Notes: generated by a model from the letters alone, not told the origin. A DNA stretch of 64,000 bases from Methylococcaceae bacterium (GCA_013140705.1 JABFSH010000016.1:1-64000); one strand, 5' to 3'; counted from the stretch's first letter, positions 28,086 through 39,500 are shown. Translations and numbers: made by a program.

Positions 28086-31000
28086 ATGCTCGCTCTTCTG
28101 GTTCGTTTAGCCATCCGCTATTACGGGATTTTTATTGCCCTTGCTTTGCTAATTCTGATTTATGGCAGTTATCGCTTTGCGACGGCCGGTCTGGATATTT
28201 TTCCGGAATTTGCCCCCAAAAAAGTGATTATCCAGACGGAAACGCCCGGCCTGTCTACCGAACAGGTAGAAACCGTGGTGACTCAGCGCATTGAAAGGCA
28301 GATTGCTGGCTTGATCGGGCTCAAATCAGTCCGCTCAGAATCTATCCAAGGCTTATCAATTGTTACCGCGACATTCGCTGAAGACAGCGATATTTACCGC
28401 AACCGCCAGTTGGTTAACGAACGTCTGATCACCTTGTCCAACCAGCTGCCTCCGGGTATCACACCGATTGCTGTGCCGCTGTCGTCGTCGTCGGCCACGG
28501 TACTGACGCTCGGTTTAAATTCGGATAGCAAAGATTTGATGAGCTTGCGCAGCCTCGTCGACTGGACCATCGTACCGCGGTTACTCGCTGTGCCGGGTAT
28601 TGCCGATGTGAATGTGTTTGGCGGTGAAATTGCTCAACTGCAAATCCAGGTCGATCCTGTCCAGTTGCAGCGCTTTAATCTGGCGCTGGATGACGTTATA
28701 CAATCAGCATCACAAGCCGGAAACACCCAGGGCGGCGGTTTTATAGAAAACAAAAATCAACGTTTTATGTTACAGGTGACCGGCCAACCATCGACGCCCG
28801 AACAATTTGCCAAGCTGGTTATCAAACATGATCATGGACGTCCTATCACGCTCGGCGAAGTCACCACTATTCGATATGCCCGGGAACCGCCCATCAGTGC
28901 CGCCCAGATCATGGGTAACCCTGGCATCGTCATGATGGTGATCGGTCAATACGGCGCCAATACATTAACGGTATCCCGACACGTCGAGCAGGTTCTAAAA
29001 GAGTTTTCTCCGATTTTCAGCCAACAGGCCATTCACTTTTATTCACATTTATTCAGACCGGCTGACTATATTGAAAAATCGCTGGCAAATTTGACAGGTC
29101 ATTTGCTGATCGGCTGCGTATTTGTCGTCGTAATTCTGTTCCTGTTTCTATTTAATTTTCGTACCGCATTCATTTCAGCTCTGGCCATTCCTGTGTCAAT
29201 GCTTGCCGCCATCATCGTCCTGCTGGAAACCGGCGTCAATCTGAACATCATGGTGCTTGGCGGTTTGGCTATCGCGTTGGGCGAAGTGGTTGATGACGCC
29301 ATCATTGATACCGAGAACATTTTCCGACGCCTGCGCGAAAACCGTTTACTCGCCCGGCCACACTCTGTCTCGGAAGTAATCTTTACGGCCTCGATGGAAG
29401 TACGGGGTTCTGTAGTTTATGCCAGCTTTATTGTGGCCTTGGTGTTCGTGCCCTTATTAACCTTGAACGGCGTCGCAGGCCGTTTGTTTGCGCCATTGGG
29501 AATCTCCTACATTTTAGCCATTCTGCTATCACTGCTAGTCGCCTTGACCTTAACACCTGCCCTTTGTTTTTGCCTGCTGGGCAATAACATCAACCAAACC
29601 GATGATCCTCCGATCGTCAGGCTTATCAAACCCCTTTATGGAAATCTGCTATCCAGGATTACGCAGCATTTCAACTGGCTAATTGCCGCTAGCCTGATGA
29701 CTTGCCTGTTCGGCATTTTGGCTTTTTTAAACTTGAGCAGCAAATTTCTTCCAGAACTGCGTGAGGGTCATTACATTATTCATACCAGCAGTCTCCCCGG
29801 AACCTCACTGCAGGAATCATTACGCATTGGCAGCCAGTTGACCGAACAGTTTAAGGCCATTCCCGGCGTCGAATCGGTATCGCAATGGGCTGGGCGGGCT
29901 GAGCGCGGCGCCGACACTTACGGCAGCCATTACAGCGAATATGAAGTTCGCCTCAAAGCCATGAGCGGCTTGGAGCAACAGCGCGTCAAAGACAATCTCA
30001 GAGCCGTTCTGACCGCTTTTCCCGGCATTTTATTCGAGGCGAATACCTTTTTGACGGAACGGATAGATGAAACCATCTCCGGATATTCCTCGCCGGTTGT
30101 CGTCAACATCTACGGCAATGATTTGAATGATCTCGATGACAAGGCCCAGGCTCTGGCAAACATCATGAACGATATTGACGGTGCTGCCGATGTCCAGGTG
30201 CGCTCACCGCCCGGCACACCGATGCTGGACATCAATCTGAATCTCGATCAGCTTAATTTTTGGGGCCTGCTGCCTGTGCAAATTATCGATACTTTACAGG
30301 CAGCGTATAAGACCCGAATCGTCGGAAAAAATATACAAGGCAGCAGAATGTATGACGTGGCGGTGACCTTGTCGCCGACCGCTAAAGAACAGCCCGAGTC
30401 GATTGCCAAAATACCTCTTCGAACACTGGATGGATCGTTGATTTCGCTTGGACAAGTTGCAAACATTCGGCATACCACCGGTCGGTACAATATTTTTCAT
30501 CAGGGCTCGCAGCGTCTGCAAACCGTGACCTGCAATGTCATTGACCACGATCTCGATGCCTTCATGAAAGAACTGAAATCGCGCACATACAAGGAAATTC
30601 CATTTACGGACACCACCTTCCCTGAATTTACCGGCGCCGCGATTGAACAGGCGGAGGCTCGACAAGACCTGATTCTGGATTCAATACTGGCAGGTACCGG
30701 CGTCCTGATCTTCATATATCTTGCCATAGGCAACTTTCGTCATGTCATGCTGACGCTGGCCAACCTGCCCTTCGCGTTAATTGGCGGCATCATGGCCGTC
30801 GTGTTAACCGGCGCAACGTTGTCGGTTGGCTCTGTGGTTGGTTTTGTCACGTTATTCGGCATCACGGTGCGCAACAGTATCATGCTGTTATCCCATTATC
30901 GATACCTGGTTGATGAAGAAGGCAAACCCTGGAATCTGGAAACCGCTGTTCAAGGCGCTCAACAGCGCCTGCCTTCTATTCTGATGACAGCATTGGTGAC

Positions 31001-31163
31001 TGCCCTGGCCATGTTCCCCATCGCCTTCAATAGTGACAACCCCGGACGGGAAATCATGGGACCAATGGCTGCCATTATTATCGGTGGCCTGGTATCGTCG
31101 ACACTTTTAAATTTATTATTATTGCCAGGCATGTTGTTGCGTTACGGAAAATTCAGTTCGTAG
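28086..31163 (+). CDS. RND efflux permease, heavy-metal (CzcA/CusA-like) type
   Basis: A 1025-residue inner-membrane RND pump with twelve predicted membrane helices and two large periplasmic loops. The N-terminal LDIFPEFAPKKVIIQTETPG and the helix-4 proton-relay segment GEVVDDAIIDTENIFRRL match the heavy-metal (HME) branch rather than AcrB-like drug pumps. No membrane-fusion or outer-membrane partner gene is adjacent, so it must borrow one or work alone. The substrate cannot be read from sequence. Confidence 0.9.
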   Translation: MLALLVRLAIRYYGIFIALALLILIYGSYRFATAGLDIFPEFAPKKVIIQTETPGLSTEQVETVVTQRIERQIAGLIGLKSVRSESIQGLSIVTATFAEDSDIYRNRQLVNERLITLSNQLPPGITPIAVPLSSSSATVLTLGLNSDSKDLMSLRSLVDWTIVPRLLAVPGIADVNVFGGEIAQLQIQVDPVQLQRFNLALDDVIQSASQAGNTQGGGFIENKNQRFMLQVTGQPSTPEQFAKLVIKHDHGRPITLGEVTTIRYAREPPISAAQIMGNPGIVMMVIGQYGANTLTVSRHVEQVLKEFSPIFSQQAIHFYSHLFRPADYIEKSLANLTGHLLIGCVFVVVILFLFLFNFRTAFISALAIPVSMLAAIIVLLETGVNLNIMVLGGLAIALGEVVDDAIIDTENIFRRLRENRLLARPHSVSEVIFTASMEVRGSVVYASFIVALVFVPLLTLNGVAGRLFAPLGISYILAILLSLLVALTLTPALCFCLLGNNINQTDDPPIVRLIKPLYGNLLSRITQHFNWLIAASLMTCLFGILAFLNLSSKFLPELREGHYIIHTSSLPGTSLQESLRIGSQLTEQFKAIPGVESVSQWAGRAERGADTYGSHYSEYEVRLKAMSGLEQQRVKDNLRAVLTAFPGILFEANTFLTERIDETISGYSSPVVVNIYGNDLNDLDDKAQALANIMNDIDGAADVQVRSPPGTPMLDINLNLDQLNFWGLLPVQIIDTLQAAYKTRIVGKNIQGSRMYDVAVTLSPTAKEQPESIAKIPLRTLDGSLISLGQVANIRHTTGRYNIFHQGSQRLQTVTCNVIDHDLDAFMKELKSRTYKEIPFTDTTFPEFTGAAIEQAEARQDLILDSILAGTGVLIFIYLAIGNFRHVMLTLANLPFALIGGIMAVVLTGATLSVGSVVGFVTLFGITVRNSIMLLSHYRYLVDEEGKPWNLETAVQGAQQRLPSILMTALVTALAMFPIAFNSDNPGREIMGPMAAIIIGGLVSSTLLNLLLLPGMLLRYGKFSS

Positions 31164-31422
31164 ATAAAAGCCCGACCTATTCAAAAATTTGGAAAGTTGT
31201 TTTTGACACGATAAGATAGTCGACTTTGTGGGTAATTGATACGCAACTTCCCAGAAACTGAAATGTTTACAATGACAGATGATCGTGGCGCAATTCAGAC
31301 TGACCAGACGTCAAAATTCAGCACTGAATTTACAAAAAGAACTTGGGGCTAGGGTAAAAATAAAGTCCTTAAAATAGCTCAGCACACTTACATACTATAA
31401 CTATCACTTGCAGGTAACGGCT

Positions 31423-31899
31423 ATGCGTAATTATTTTTTTAACATGAGTCTAATCGGATTGTCCCTTGTTTCAGTTTCAGCTTATTCAGCTCCCATTGCC
31501 AAGGACGCCATTCCGCAGAAAATTCTGGATGAGGTTTACAAAAAACATCCCAATGCGGCAGATATTGCGGCCGAACAAATTAATCATTTCAATCAGGGCT
31601 TATTCGAAATAAAATTCAAGGACGGTGAAGAGCAACTCATTAAATTTTATCGCGAAAATGGACGCTTCTTTGTCGATGGCGTCAAAATTGACACCTCTGA
31701 AAACACCAACATGCTGCCTTCGGCCGGTAATGAAAATTTAAAAACAACATTCCCGAAATATGACATTACAGATGCCGTTCTGGTTGTCAACCCGAACGGA
31801 GTTGGTGAAGAGTTTGATTTGATCGTCAACTCGGAAGGCGTTGACTGGCACATAACACTGGATGCCGAAGGCAAAATTGTCAAAAAGGAACGCGACTAA
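31423..31899 (+). CDS. PepSY-like periplasmic protein
   Basis: About 158 residues with a signal peptide (to around ASAYSA) and two tandem beta-alpha-beta units (about 30-90 and 100-158) with spacing like PepSY/BLIP-type domains (IPQKILDEVYKKHP ... ; GEEFDLIVNSEGVDWHITLD). Function unknown; such proteins often bind or inhibit peptidases or sense envelope ligands. ATG at 31423 preferred over TTG at 31408. Confidence 0.6.
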   Translation: MRNYFFNMSLIGLSLVSVSAYSAPIAKDAIPQKILDEVYKKHPNAADIAAEQINHFNQGLFEIKFKDGEEQLIKFYRENGRFFVDGVKIDTSENTNMLPSAGNENLKTTFPKYDITDAVLVVNPNGVGEEFDLIVNSEGVDWHITLDAEGKIVKKERD

Positions 31900-32248
31900 G
31901 TGCAAAACACCTATGGACCAAATTTTTTTTGGAAAATGGTCCATTCAAAACTTTACCTATAAAAACCATTTGATCAACGAAAATCAAAAGCAGGCGACAT
32001 AAAAAGCACGAAAATATTCAAAGAGATACAAGTAGTAAATCGTCTACTCATAAGGGCGAATGGCCGTGTAATGCCACTTGCTAATTTATTTCGTGAATGC
32101 GGAAATTAATCGTGCCTTATCTTAAGTCTACTTTGTCAAAGCACATACTCACTACCTTCAAAGGTCGCCATTCAGGCTGATTATCCGAATTCAGGCGACT
32201 CGGATGGATTTGAACTCGCCATTAATGGCATTCCCCAAAATACTTTAA
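31900..32248. other. Intergenic region with an inverted repeat
   Basis: 349 bp without a gene. ATGGACCA at 31913 is the exact reverse complement of TGGTCCAT at 31937, with a T-rich 16-base spacer; it lies just after the PepSY-like gene and may be a 3' hairpin. No strong promoter was seen for the flavoprotein gene. Confidence 0.4.
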
Positions 32249-33856
32249 ATGCTGAGAATCACTGAACTTAAACTGCCTTTGAATCATGACGAACCCATGT
32301 TTCAAACTGCAATCATCGATCGGCTTGGCATTCGTGCGGACCAATTCAACAGCTACAACATATTCAGGCAAGGCTATGATGCCCGTAAGCGCGATAGCAT
32401 CTTGCTGGTTTACACAGTGGATGTTGACATCAAGGACGAACAGACCATCTTGTCGAAATTTGGCAATGACCCGAAAATTTCTGCCACACCAAGTACCGAC
32501 TACAAACCGGTCGCACGAGCTCCAGATATCCTGGCTTCTCGCCCTGTCGTGATCGGCACCGGGCCTTGCGGATTATTTGCCGGCTTGTGCCTGGCGCAAA
32601 TGGGCTTTCGTCCGATTATTCTGGAACGTGGCAAAAATGTCCGTGACCGCACCAAAGATACGTTCGGTCTATGGCGCAAACGAGAATTCAATGCAGAGTC
32701 CAATGTCCAGTTTGGTGAAGGTGGCGCAGGTACTTTTTCAGATGGCAAACTGTATACACGCATCAAGGATCCCCACCATTACGGCCGTAAGGTCTTGACG
32801 GAATTTGTCAAAGCCGGTGCGCCGGAAGAAATTTTGCGCGTCAGTAAACCGCACATCGGCACCTACAAACTGGTCAGCATGGTCGAAAAAATTCGCGCAA
32901 CCATAGAGTCGCTGGGCGGAGAAATCCGTTTTCAAACTCGGGTGGACGACGTTGAAATAAACAATCATCAGGTAAAAAGCGTTGTTCTCAGCAACGGCGA
33001 CCGTATTAAAACCGACCACCTGGTTTTAGCCGTCGGTCATAGCGCCCGCGATACGTTTAAAATGCTCTATGAAAAGGGGGTTTATATTGAGGCCAAACCT
33101 TTTTCGATTGGTTTCCGCATCGAACATCCGCAATCGCTTATAGACACCTGTCATTTTGGCAAATACGCCGGACACCCGGCGTTGGGTGCTGCTGATTACA
33201 AACTCGTCCACCACTGCCGTAATGGCCGTACCGTGTACAGTTTTTGCATGTGTCCAGGCGGCACCGTGGTTGCCGCCACTTCTGAAGCCGGCCATGTCGT
33301 CACCAATGGCATGAGCCAATATTCCCGCAATGAACGCAATGCCAATAGCGGTATCGTGGTCGGTATTACACCGGCCGATTATCCGGGACACCCCCTGGCC
33401 GGTATTGACCTGCAACGCAGGCTGGAGGCCAAGGCTTTCGTCTTGGGCGGCGAAAACTATGATGCCCCCGGACAACTGGTTGGTGATTTTCTGGCGAAAA
33501 AGCCTTCGACACGTTTTGGCAGGGTTTTGCCTTCCTATACGCCCGGTGTTCATTTGTGCGATTTGAACACCGCGTTGCCGGATTACGCCATCGAAGCCAT
33601 ACACGAGGCCTTACCAGCATTCGATAAAAAAATAAAGGGCTTCGCCATGGCCGATGCGGTTTTGACCGGCGTTGAAACGCGCACATCATCGCCCATTTAC
33701 ATCAAACGTAACACTCACTTCCAAAGCATCAACACACTAGGTTTATATCCAGCCGGTGAAGGCGCAGGCTATGCTGGCGGCATTTTGTCGGCGGCGGTTG
33801 ACGGCATCAAGGTTGCCGAAGCGGTAGCACTTAGCATAACAAGCGGTAAAGCATGA
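32249..33856 (+). CDS. FAD-dependent dehydrogenase (COG2509-like)
   Basis: 535 residues. After an N-terminal ~95-residue domain of the type seen in this family (RITELKLPLNHDEP), a dinucleotide-binding site V-I-G-T-G-P-C-G-L-F-A-G is followed by ILERGK and the flavoprotein segment GEGGAGTFSDGKLYTR; C-terminal YPAGEGAGYAGGILSAA binds FAD. The family is widespread and annotated only as NAD(FAD)-utilising dehydrogenase; substrate unknown. Confidence 0.9.
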   Translation: MLRITELKLPLNHDEPMFQTAIIDRLGIRADQFNSYNIFRQGYDARKRDSILLVYTVDVDIKDEQTILSKFGNDPKISATPSTDYKPVARAPDILASRPVVIGTGPCGLFAGLCLAQMGFRPIILERGKNVRDRTKDTFGLWRKREFNAESNVQFGEGGAGTFSDGKLYTRIKDPHHYGRKVLTEFVKAGAPEEILRVSKPHIGTYKLVSMVEKIRATIESLGGEIRFQTRVDDVEINNHQVKSVVLSNGDRIKTDHLVLAVGHSARDTFKMLYEKGVYIEAKPFSIGFRIEHPQSLIDTCHFGKYAGHPALGAADYKLVHHCRNGRTVYSFCMCPGGTVVAATSEAGHVVTNGMSQYSRNERNANSGIVVGITPADYPGHPLAGIDLQRRLEAKAFVLGGENYDAPGQLVGDFLAKKPSTRFGRVLPSYTPGVHLCDLNTALPDYAIEAIHEALPAFDKKIKGFAMADAVLTGVETRTSSPIYIKRNTHFQSINTLGLYPAGEGAGYAGGILSAAVDGIKVAEAVALSITSGKA

Positions 33857-34182
33857 TTTTTCAGCACCTTAACCAATTCGTATTCATCTATATTCGCTTC
33901 ATCGAAATGATCGGTGTGCTGATGCGAATTTTCAGTTTTTCCCTGGTCAGCTGGATGGGCCCAGAAAGTCCGTTTATGTTTGTCTGGATTTTCAACACCA
34001 TTGACGCCATCCTGCTGTCCTGGTGCTCCATACTGAAAAAGGATAATGCCTACACCTTGCTTAACTTATTCTGGATCATGGTGGGAATCGTCGGCATTGC
34101 AAGGGCCTGTGATTGCTCTGTTGCGACAATCTCATCTTTTATCGCACCACTTATTCAGCAAGTAGTGGCCTTATTACGTTAA
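33853..34182 (+). CDS. Small membrane protein
   Basis: 109 residues with two or three hydrophobic segments (about 8-35, 40-60 and 70-88). No family recognised. Its ATG overlaps the flavoprotein stop (ATGA), so translation is coupled and the two may work together. Confidence 0.7.
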   Translation: MIFQHLNQFVFIYIRFIEMIGVLMRIFSFSLVSWMGPESPFMFVWIFNTIDAILLSWCSILKKDNAYTLLNLFWIMVGIVGIARACDCSVATISSFIAPLIQQVVALLR

Positions 34183-34221
34183 TAAACACCTCACCAATAA
34201 ATCAACCTATTCCATCAAGAT

Positions 34222-34230
34222 TGTTATAAT
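34222..34230 (+). promoter_or_regulatory. Extended -10 promoter candidate for the MFS gene
   Basis: TGTTATAAT, an extended -10 element (TG-N-TATAAT), placed about 33 bp upstream of the start codon of the transporter gene. No good -35 is needed with an extended -10. Confidence 0.5.
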
Positions 34231-34262
34231 GCATTGTCTTTAAAACTCAGGAGCAACCGACT

Positions 34263-35657
34263 TTGACTACCGTCCAGGATATTACTAGTCCAATGAGTAA
34301 GCCTGAAAGGCGCGCTACAGTTTCGTTGGCGAGCATCTATGCGCTACGCATGCTCGGCTTGTTCATGATTATGCCGGTATTGTCACTTTTTTCGGAACAG
34401 CTAACTGACTCGACGCCTACGTTGATTGGCTGGGCCATCGGCGCTTATGGACTCAGCCAGGCTATTTTTCAGATTCCTTTCGGTTTGATTTCAGATCGGA
34501 TCGGTCGTAAAACGATCATAGTAATTGGTCTGCTGCTATTCGCTGCCGGCAGCATCATAGCCGCCGTTTCAACCAGCATTTACGGGGTTTTATTGGGTCG
34601 AACGATTCAAGGCTCAGGTGCCATCGCAGGTCCCATCATGGCCTTGCTCGCCGATTTGACGCAGGAAGTGCATCGTACCAAAGCCATGGCGCTCATCGGC
34701 GCCAGCATCGGTATGTCCTTTGGCATCGCCGTTACCGCAGGCCCCGTACTTGCTGGCTTTATTGGGGTACATGGTCTTTTCTGGCTGATTGCCGGATTTT
34801 CACTAATGGCTATCGCCATTATACTGTTTATCGTTCCCAATCCCCAACAGTCCAAGAAGCACCGCGATGCCGAATTGATTCCAACACAATTTTCGCAAGT
34901 ATTGAAAAACACTGATCTTTTACGGCTGGATTATGGGATTTTTACGCTGCATCTGATTTTATCCGCATCCTTCGTCATTGTACCCTTGCTGATGCGTGAT
35001 AGCGGTTTGTTGCCTGCTGACCATTGGAAAGTGTATTTGCCGGTTTTTGTGGTCTCCATGGCTGCCATAATTCCGTTTGTCATCCTGGCTGAAAAAAAGC
35101 AGAAGTTGAAAGGCGTTTTTATTGGCGCTATTGTGGTTTTAATTGCGGCAGACATCGGCTTAATGCTTTCGCATGGCACCTTGCCCGGAATCATTGCCTT
35201 CCTGGGCGTATTTTTCTGCAGCTTTAATCTACTGGAGGCCACATTGCCTTCGTTAATATCCAAAACGGCCCCCGCAGATTTACGTGGAACAGCCATGGGC
35301 ATTTATTCAACGGCGCAGTTTTTGGGCGCCGGTATCGGCGGCGCACTGGGAGGCTGGTGTTATGGAAAATTTGGTGCGGGGGCCGTATTTTTGTTATGCG
35401 CGACTGCCGCATTGACATGGCTGTTTGCTTCTTTCAGCATGAAACCGCCGCGCTATTGGGCAAATTTATTGATATCGCTTGGAAATCTTACCGACCAGGC
35501 TGCCGATGATCTGGCTATTGAAATGCTGAGAATCGATGGCGTGGAAGAAGTCACGCTGCAAATGGAAGAAGCTGTCGCGTATCTTAAAGTGGATAACAAA
35601 AAACTGGATAGAAACCAATTGCAATATCTCATTACCCAATTCTCCATTCCAAACTGA
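34263..35657 (+). CDS. MFS transporter, YajR-like
   Basis: 464 residues: twelve membrane segments with the MFS motif A SDRIGRKTII (about residue 78) and, after about residue 395, a soluble ferredoxin-like tail (AIEMLRIDGVEEVTLQME) like the YAM domain of E. coli YajR. The substrate is unknown. The TTG start at 34263 is supported by AGGAG; an ATG at 34293 is the alternative. It sits next to ssb, a frequent neighbour in gammaproteobacteria. Confidence 0.88.
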   Translation: MTTVQDITSPMSKPERRATVSLASIYALRMLGLFMIMPVLSLFSEQLTDSTPTLIGWAIGAYGLSQAIFQIPFGLISDRIGRKTIIVIGLLLFAAGSIIAAVSTSIYGVLLGRTIQGSGAIAGPIMALLADLTQEVHRTKAMALIGASIGMSFGIAVTAGPVLAGFIGVHGLFWLIAGFSLMAIAIILFIVPNPQQSKKHRDAELIPTQFSQVLKNTDLLRLDYGIFTLHLILSASFVIVPLLMRDSGLLPADHWKVYLPVFVVSMAAIIPFVILAEKKQKLKGVFIGAIVVLIAADIGLMLSHGTLPGIIAFLGVFFCSFNLLEATLPSLISKTAPADLRGTAMGIYSTAQFLGAGIGGALGGWCYGKFGAGAVFLLCATAALTWLFASFSMKPPRYWANLLISLGNLTDQAADDLAIEMLRIDGVEEVTLQMEEAVAYLKVDNKKLDRNQLQYLITQFSIPN

Positions 35658-35708
35658 TCATTACAGCCTTTCATTATTCACTCAACATAACATCAACAGG
35701 AGAGACAC

Positions 35709-36200
35709 ATGCTCAACAAAGTTACCTTGATTGGCAATCTGGGGGCAGATCCCGAAGTGCGTTATATGCCAAGTGGCGGAGCGGTAACCAATATCACGCT
35801 GGCTACAACGTTTCGATGGAAAGACAAACAATCCGGCGAAAGAAAGGATTCAACCGAATGGCACCGCGTCGTCTTTTTTAACCGCCTCGCAGAAATCGCC
35901 GGCGAATATTTAAAAAAGGGCAGCCAAGTTTATGTAGAAGGCCGCTTACAAACGCGTAAATGGCAAGGACAAGATGGCCAGGACCGCTATACCACGGAAA
36001 TTATCGCCACTGAAATGCACATGCTTAGCAGCCGCAGCGGCGGTACAGCCAGTTTTAGCAGCGAACAGCCCGGCAACTATTCCGCTCAACCGTCAAAACC
36101 GGCTGGCCAGTCCAATCGACCCATGCCGCAAAGCAATCCGGGCTCCATGCCACCGCCCCCACCGGATTATGACGACTTTGACGACGATATCCCGTTTTAG
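35709..36200 (+). CDS. ssb: Single-stranded DNA-binding protein
   Basis: 163 residues: an OB fold starting [19 protein letters not shown] (about residues 1-108), a Gly/Pro/Gln-rich linker, and the acidic tip D-D-D-I-P-F that recruits repair and replication proteins. AGGAGA precedes the ATG. Binds ssDNA as a tetramer. Confidence 0.97.
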   Translation: MLNKVTLIGNLGADPEVRYMPSGGAVTNITLATTFRWKDKQSGERKDSTEWHRVVFFNRLAEIAGEYLKKGSQVYVEGRLQTRKWQGQDGQDRYTTEIIATEMHMLSSRSGGTASFSSEQPGNYSAQPSKPAGQSNRPMPQSNPGSMPPPPPDYDDFDDDIPF

Positions 36201-36331
36201 AAAATACACCCACAGTAATTTTGTATACTCAATCACACTTCAAAATTCGGCACGTACGTTCCCTTTGTTGTTGGAGAGAGCCGCGGGGAGATTTTTAAAA
36301 CTGAATTTGATATCCAGAATGGTATAAATAT

Positions 36332-36366
36332 AAACCCAGTAGACTCCATAGTTCCTGGGTTTTTTA
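36332..36366 (+). terminator. Intrinsic terminator downstream of ssb
   Basis: AAACCCAG pairs with CTGGGTTT across a 15-base loop and is followed by a T-run (TTTTT), about 130 bp after the ssb stop. Probably separates ssb from the defence operon. Confidence 0.65.
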
Positions 36367-36509
36367 TTGTTTACTCGAATACATAAAACTTGAAGTTTGT
36401 TAATTGAACGCCTTGCTACAGATCGCGGGTGCCCTTTTTGAACGAAACCAATAATAAACTGGGATATGCCGATTTGTTACGAAACGATTAATTTCAGTCG
36501 AGCTCTGTT

Positions 36510-36527
36510 GTTATCAGCTGAGATAAC
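36510..36527. promoter_or_regulatory. Operator-like dyad upstream of the defence operon
   Basis: GTTATC, six bases, GATAAC, about 60 bp before the helicase start codon. The position fits an operator of the operon promoter. No regulator gene is encoded next to it apart from the AbrB-like antitoxin at 40143. Confidence 0.35.
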
Positions 36528-36586
36528 TTGATAGGATATGATTACATCACTATGCTACGAGGGATAATAACGGAATCACCAGCAGC

Positions 36587-39500
36587 ATGATCAAACTCGA
36601 AAACATCAAAAAAGACGCTCAAATTCGAGGTCTTGATGGCGATAAAATAGTCAGAATCGTCCATGCGGAACCGATAGGCAGCGAATCGGTTAATGTTTTC
36701 TACGTTGATCAGGAGGGCAAACCCGGAACGCAGTCGTTGTTTCGTACTGATGAATCTCGTTTGGAGTTAGCCAAATCAGGTCGGCCTTGGGGCTTTGATG
36801 CTCCTGGGCAGGAGTTCAAATTAGGCTTGGAAGCCTACCGTATTCACCTTGCGCATTTGTTCGACCCGATGATGGCGGTTCATACGTCTAATGTCGATCC
36901 TCTGCCTCATCAAATTTCTGCTGTTTATGAATCGATGTTACCAAAGCAACCTTTGCGCTTTGTTTTAGCGGATGATCCAGGTGCCGGTAAAACCATTATG
37001 GCGGGTCTGTATATTCGCGAAATGATCATGCGGGCAGATGCCAAACGCATTCTGATCGTTTCCCCAGGCTCTTTGACTGAGCAATGGCAGGACGAATTGC
37101 TGGAAAAATTTGGTCTTACTTTTGAGATTTTAAGCAGAGAAAAACAAGAACAATGCCCTTCCGGAAACTATTTTGAAGCACAAAACCAGCTGATTGCCAG
37201 ACTCGATCAACTATCGCGCAACGAAGATTTTCAGGAGAAATTGCAGCATACCGACTGGGATTTAATCATCGTGGATGAAGCGCACAAGATGTCGGCGCAT
37301 TACTTTGGCAGTAAAGTGAATGAAACTGGCCGCTTTAAGCTCGGCAAAATGCTCGGTTCTATTACTCGCCATTATTTGCTGATGACTGCTACGCCACATA
37401 ATGGCAAAGAAGAAGATTTCCAGCTGTTTCTGTCCCTGCTAGATGGGGATCGCTTTTATGGTAAATTCCGCGAAGGTGTCCATAAAGTCGATATAAGCGA
37501 CATGATGCGGCGCATGGTCAAAGAAGACCTGCTCAAATTTGATGGCACCCCGCTTTTTCCAGAGCGCAAAGCGTATACCGCCAACTACGAATTATCGCCA
37601 CTGGAAGCGGCACTCTATTCAGAAGTGACTGATTATGTCCGTAATGAGATGAATCGAGCTGATAACCTGGATGGCAAACGTAAAGGCACGGTCGGTTTTG
37701 CTTTAACCCAATTACAACGCCGCTTGGCTTCCAGCCCGGAAGCGATTTATCAATCGATCAAACGCCGCCGCAAACGCCTGGAAAACCGGCTTGAAGAAGA
37801 AAAACTGGTACAACGCGGGCATAAAGTAGCCGAAACACTGGGCAAATATAATGTCAAAGATGTGCCCAAAAACATTGATGAAGCCGAAGATGAGATGCTG
37901 GCCGGTGAATATGAAAACTGGGTCGACGATGTGGTTGATCAAGCCACCGCAGCACAAACCATCGACGAACTCCACGCTGAAATCATCATCCTGAAAGACC
38001 TGGAAGCCAAAGCCTGCAACGTCGTACAGTCCGGCAACGATAAAAAATGGGAAGAATTATCGACCTTACTGCAAGACACCCCGGAAATGTTCACACCGTC
38101 AGGCAGTCGCCGCAAACTGATTATCTTTACTGAACACCGCGACACCCTGAAATATCTGCTGGACAGAATAACAGGTCTATTGGGTAATCCGGAATCAGTG
38201 GTCACCATTCATGGTGGTACCAACCGCGATGAGCGCCGTAAAAATCAGGAAGAATTCCGCAATAATCCCGATATAACCGTCCTGTTGGCTACCGATGCCG
38301 CAGGCGAAGGGGTTAACCTGCAAAATGCCAACTTAATGGTCAATTATGACTTGCCATGGAACCCTAACCGCCTGGAACAACGCTTCGGACGTATTCACCG
38401 CATAGGCCAAACAGAAGTGTGTCATCTCTGGAATATCGTGGCAAACGAAACACGGGAAGGTGCAGTGTTTCAAAAATTACTGGATAAGCTGGAGATAGAA
38501 CGCGCTGCCTTGGGTGGCCGTGTCTTTGATATTCTCGGTGAAGCCTTTGATAACATATCCCTCAAAGACTTACTGATTGACGCGATCCGCTATGGTGAAC
38601 GTGCAGATGTCAAGGCCAGGCTTGACCAGGTCATTGAAGGCGCATTGGATACCGAGCATCTTAAAGAGATTCTTAAACGCAATGCCTTGGTGGAAGAACA
38701 CATGGGGCTTGAACAGCTCTATGCCGTCAAAGAAGACATGGAAAAAGCCGAAGCCCGTAAATTGCAGCCTTACTTTATCCGCGCGTTTTTTACCGAAGCC
38801 TTCAAAACCCTGGGCGGAGAAATGCGTAGCCGCGAACCGGGCCGCTATGAAATCACCCACGTACCAGCCAGCATTCGAGAACGAGACCGCGTCATCGGCG
38901 AAACCCGCACTCCGGTACTAAAAAAATACGAACGCATCTGCTTTGAAAAGCAGGTGGTCAGGCAACACGGCAAGCCGATGGCGGATTTAATTCATCCTGG
39001 ACACCCGCTGATGCAAGCCATCACTGATTTGCAATTGGAAGCGCATCGCAGCAAACTCAAACAAGGCGCAATATTAGTTGATCCCAATGACGATGGCCTG
39101 GAACCGAAAGTGTTATTCATGATTGACCACAGCGTTCGCCAGGCCAGTGACGACCGACATGTTTCACGGCGCTTGCAATTTGTCGAGATTGATCAACAAG
39201 GCCATGCCAGCCATGCCGGTTGGGCGCCGCATCTTGATTTACAGCCTATCGATAACACGGATCAACAGTTAATTACCGACATCCTCTCGGCTCCCTGGTT
39301 AAACAATAATCTGGATAGCTTGGCACTCACTCATGCCAGCCAACAACTGGTACCCGCGCATTATCAGGAAATAAAAACACGCAGGGAGCAGCAAGCAGAC
39401 AAGATACTGGCTGCCGTCAATGAGCGTTTGGTGAAGGAAATCAACTATTGGTCAGATCGCTACATCAAACTCACAGACGATGTCGCTGCCGGCAAACAAC

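Larger units (their letters stand above)
36201..36586. other. Intergenic region between ssb and the defence island
   Basis: 386 bp without a gene. Holds a terminator-like hairpin at 36332 and an operator-like dyad at 36510. The sequence is AT-rich compared with ssb, and marks the left edge of the island; no tRNA or direct-repeat attachment site was seen. Confidence 0.5.

Noticed and set aside
33026-33604. Long frame opposite the flavoprotein dehydrogenase
   Set aside because: Unlike any protein family and fully overlaps a well-supported flavoprotein.
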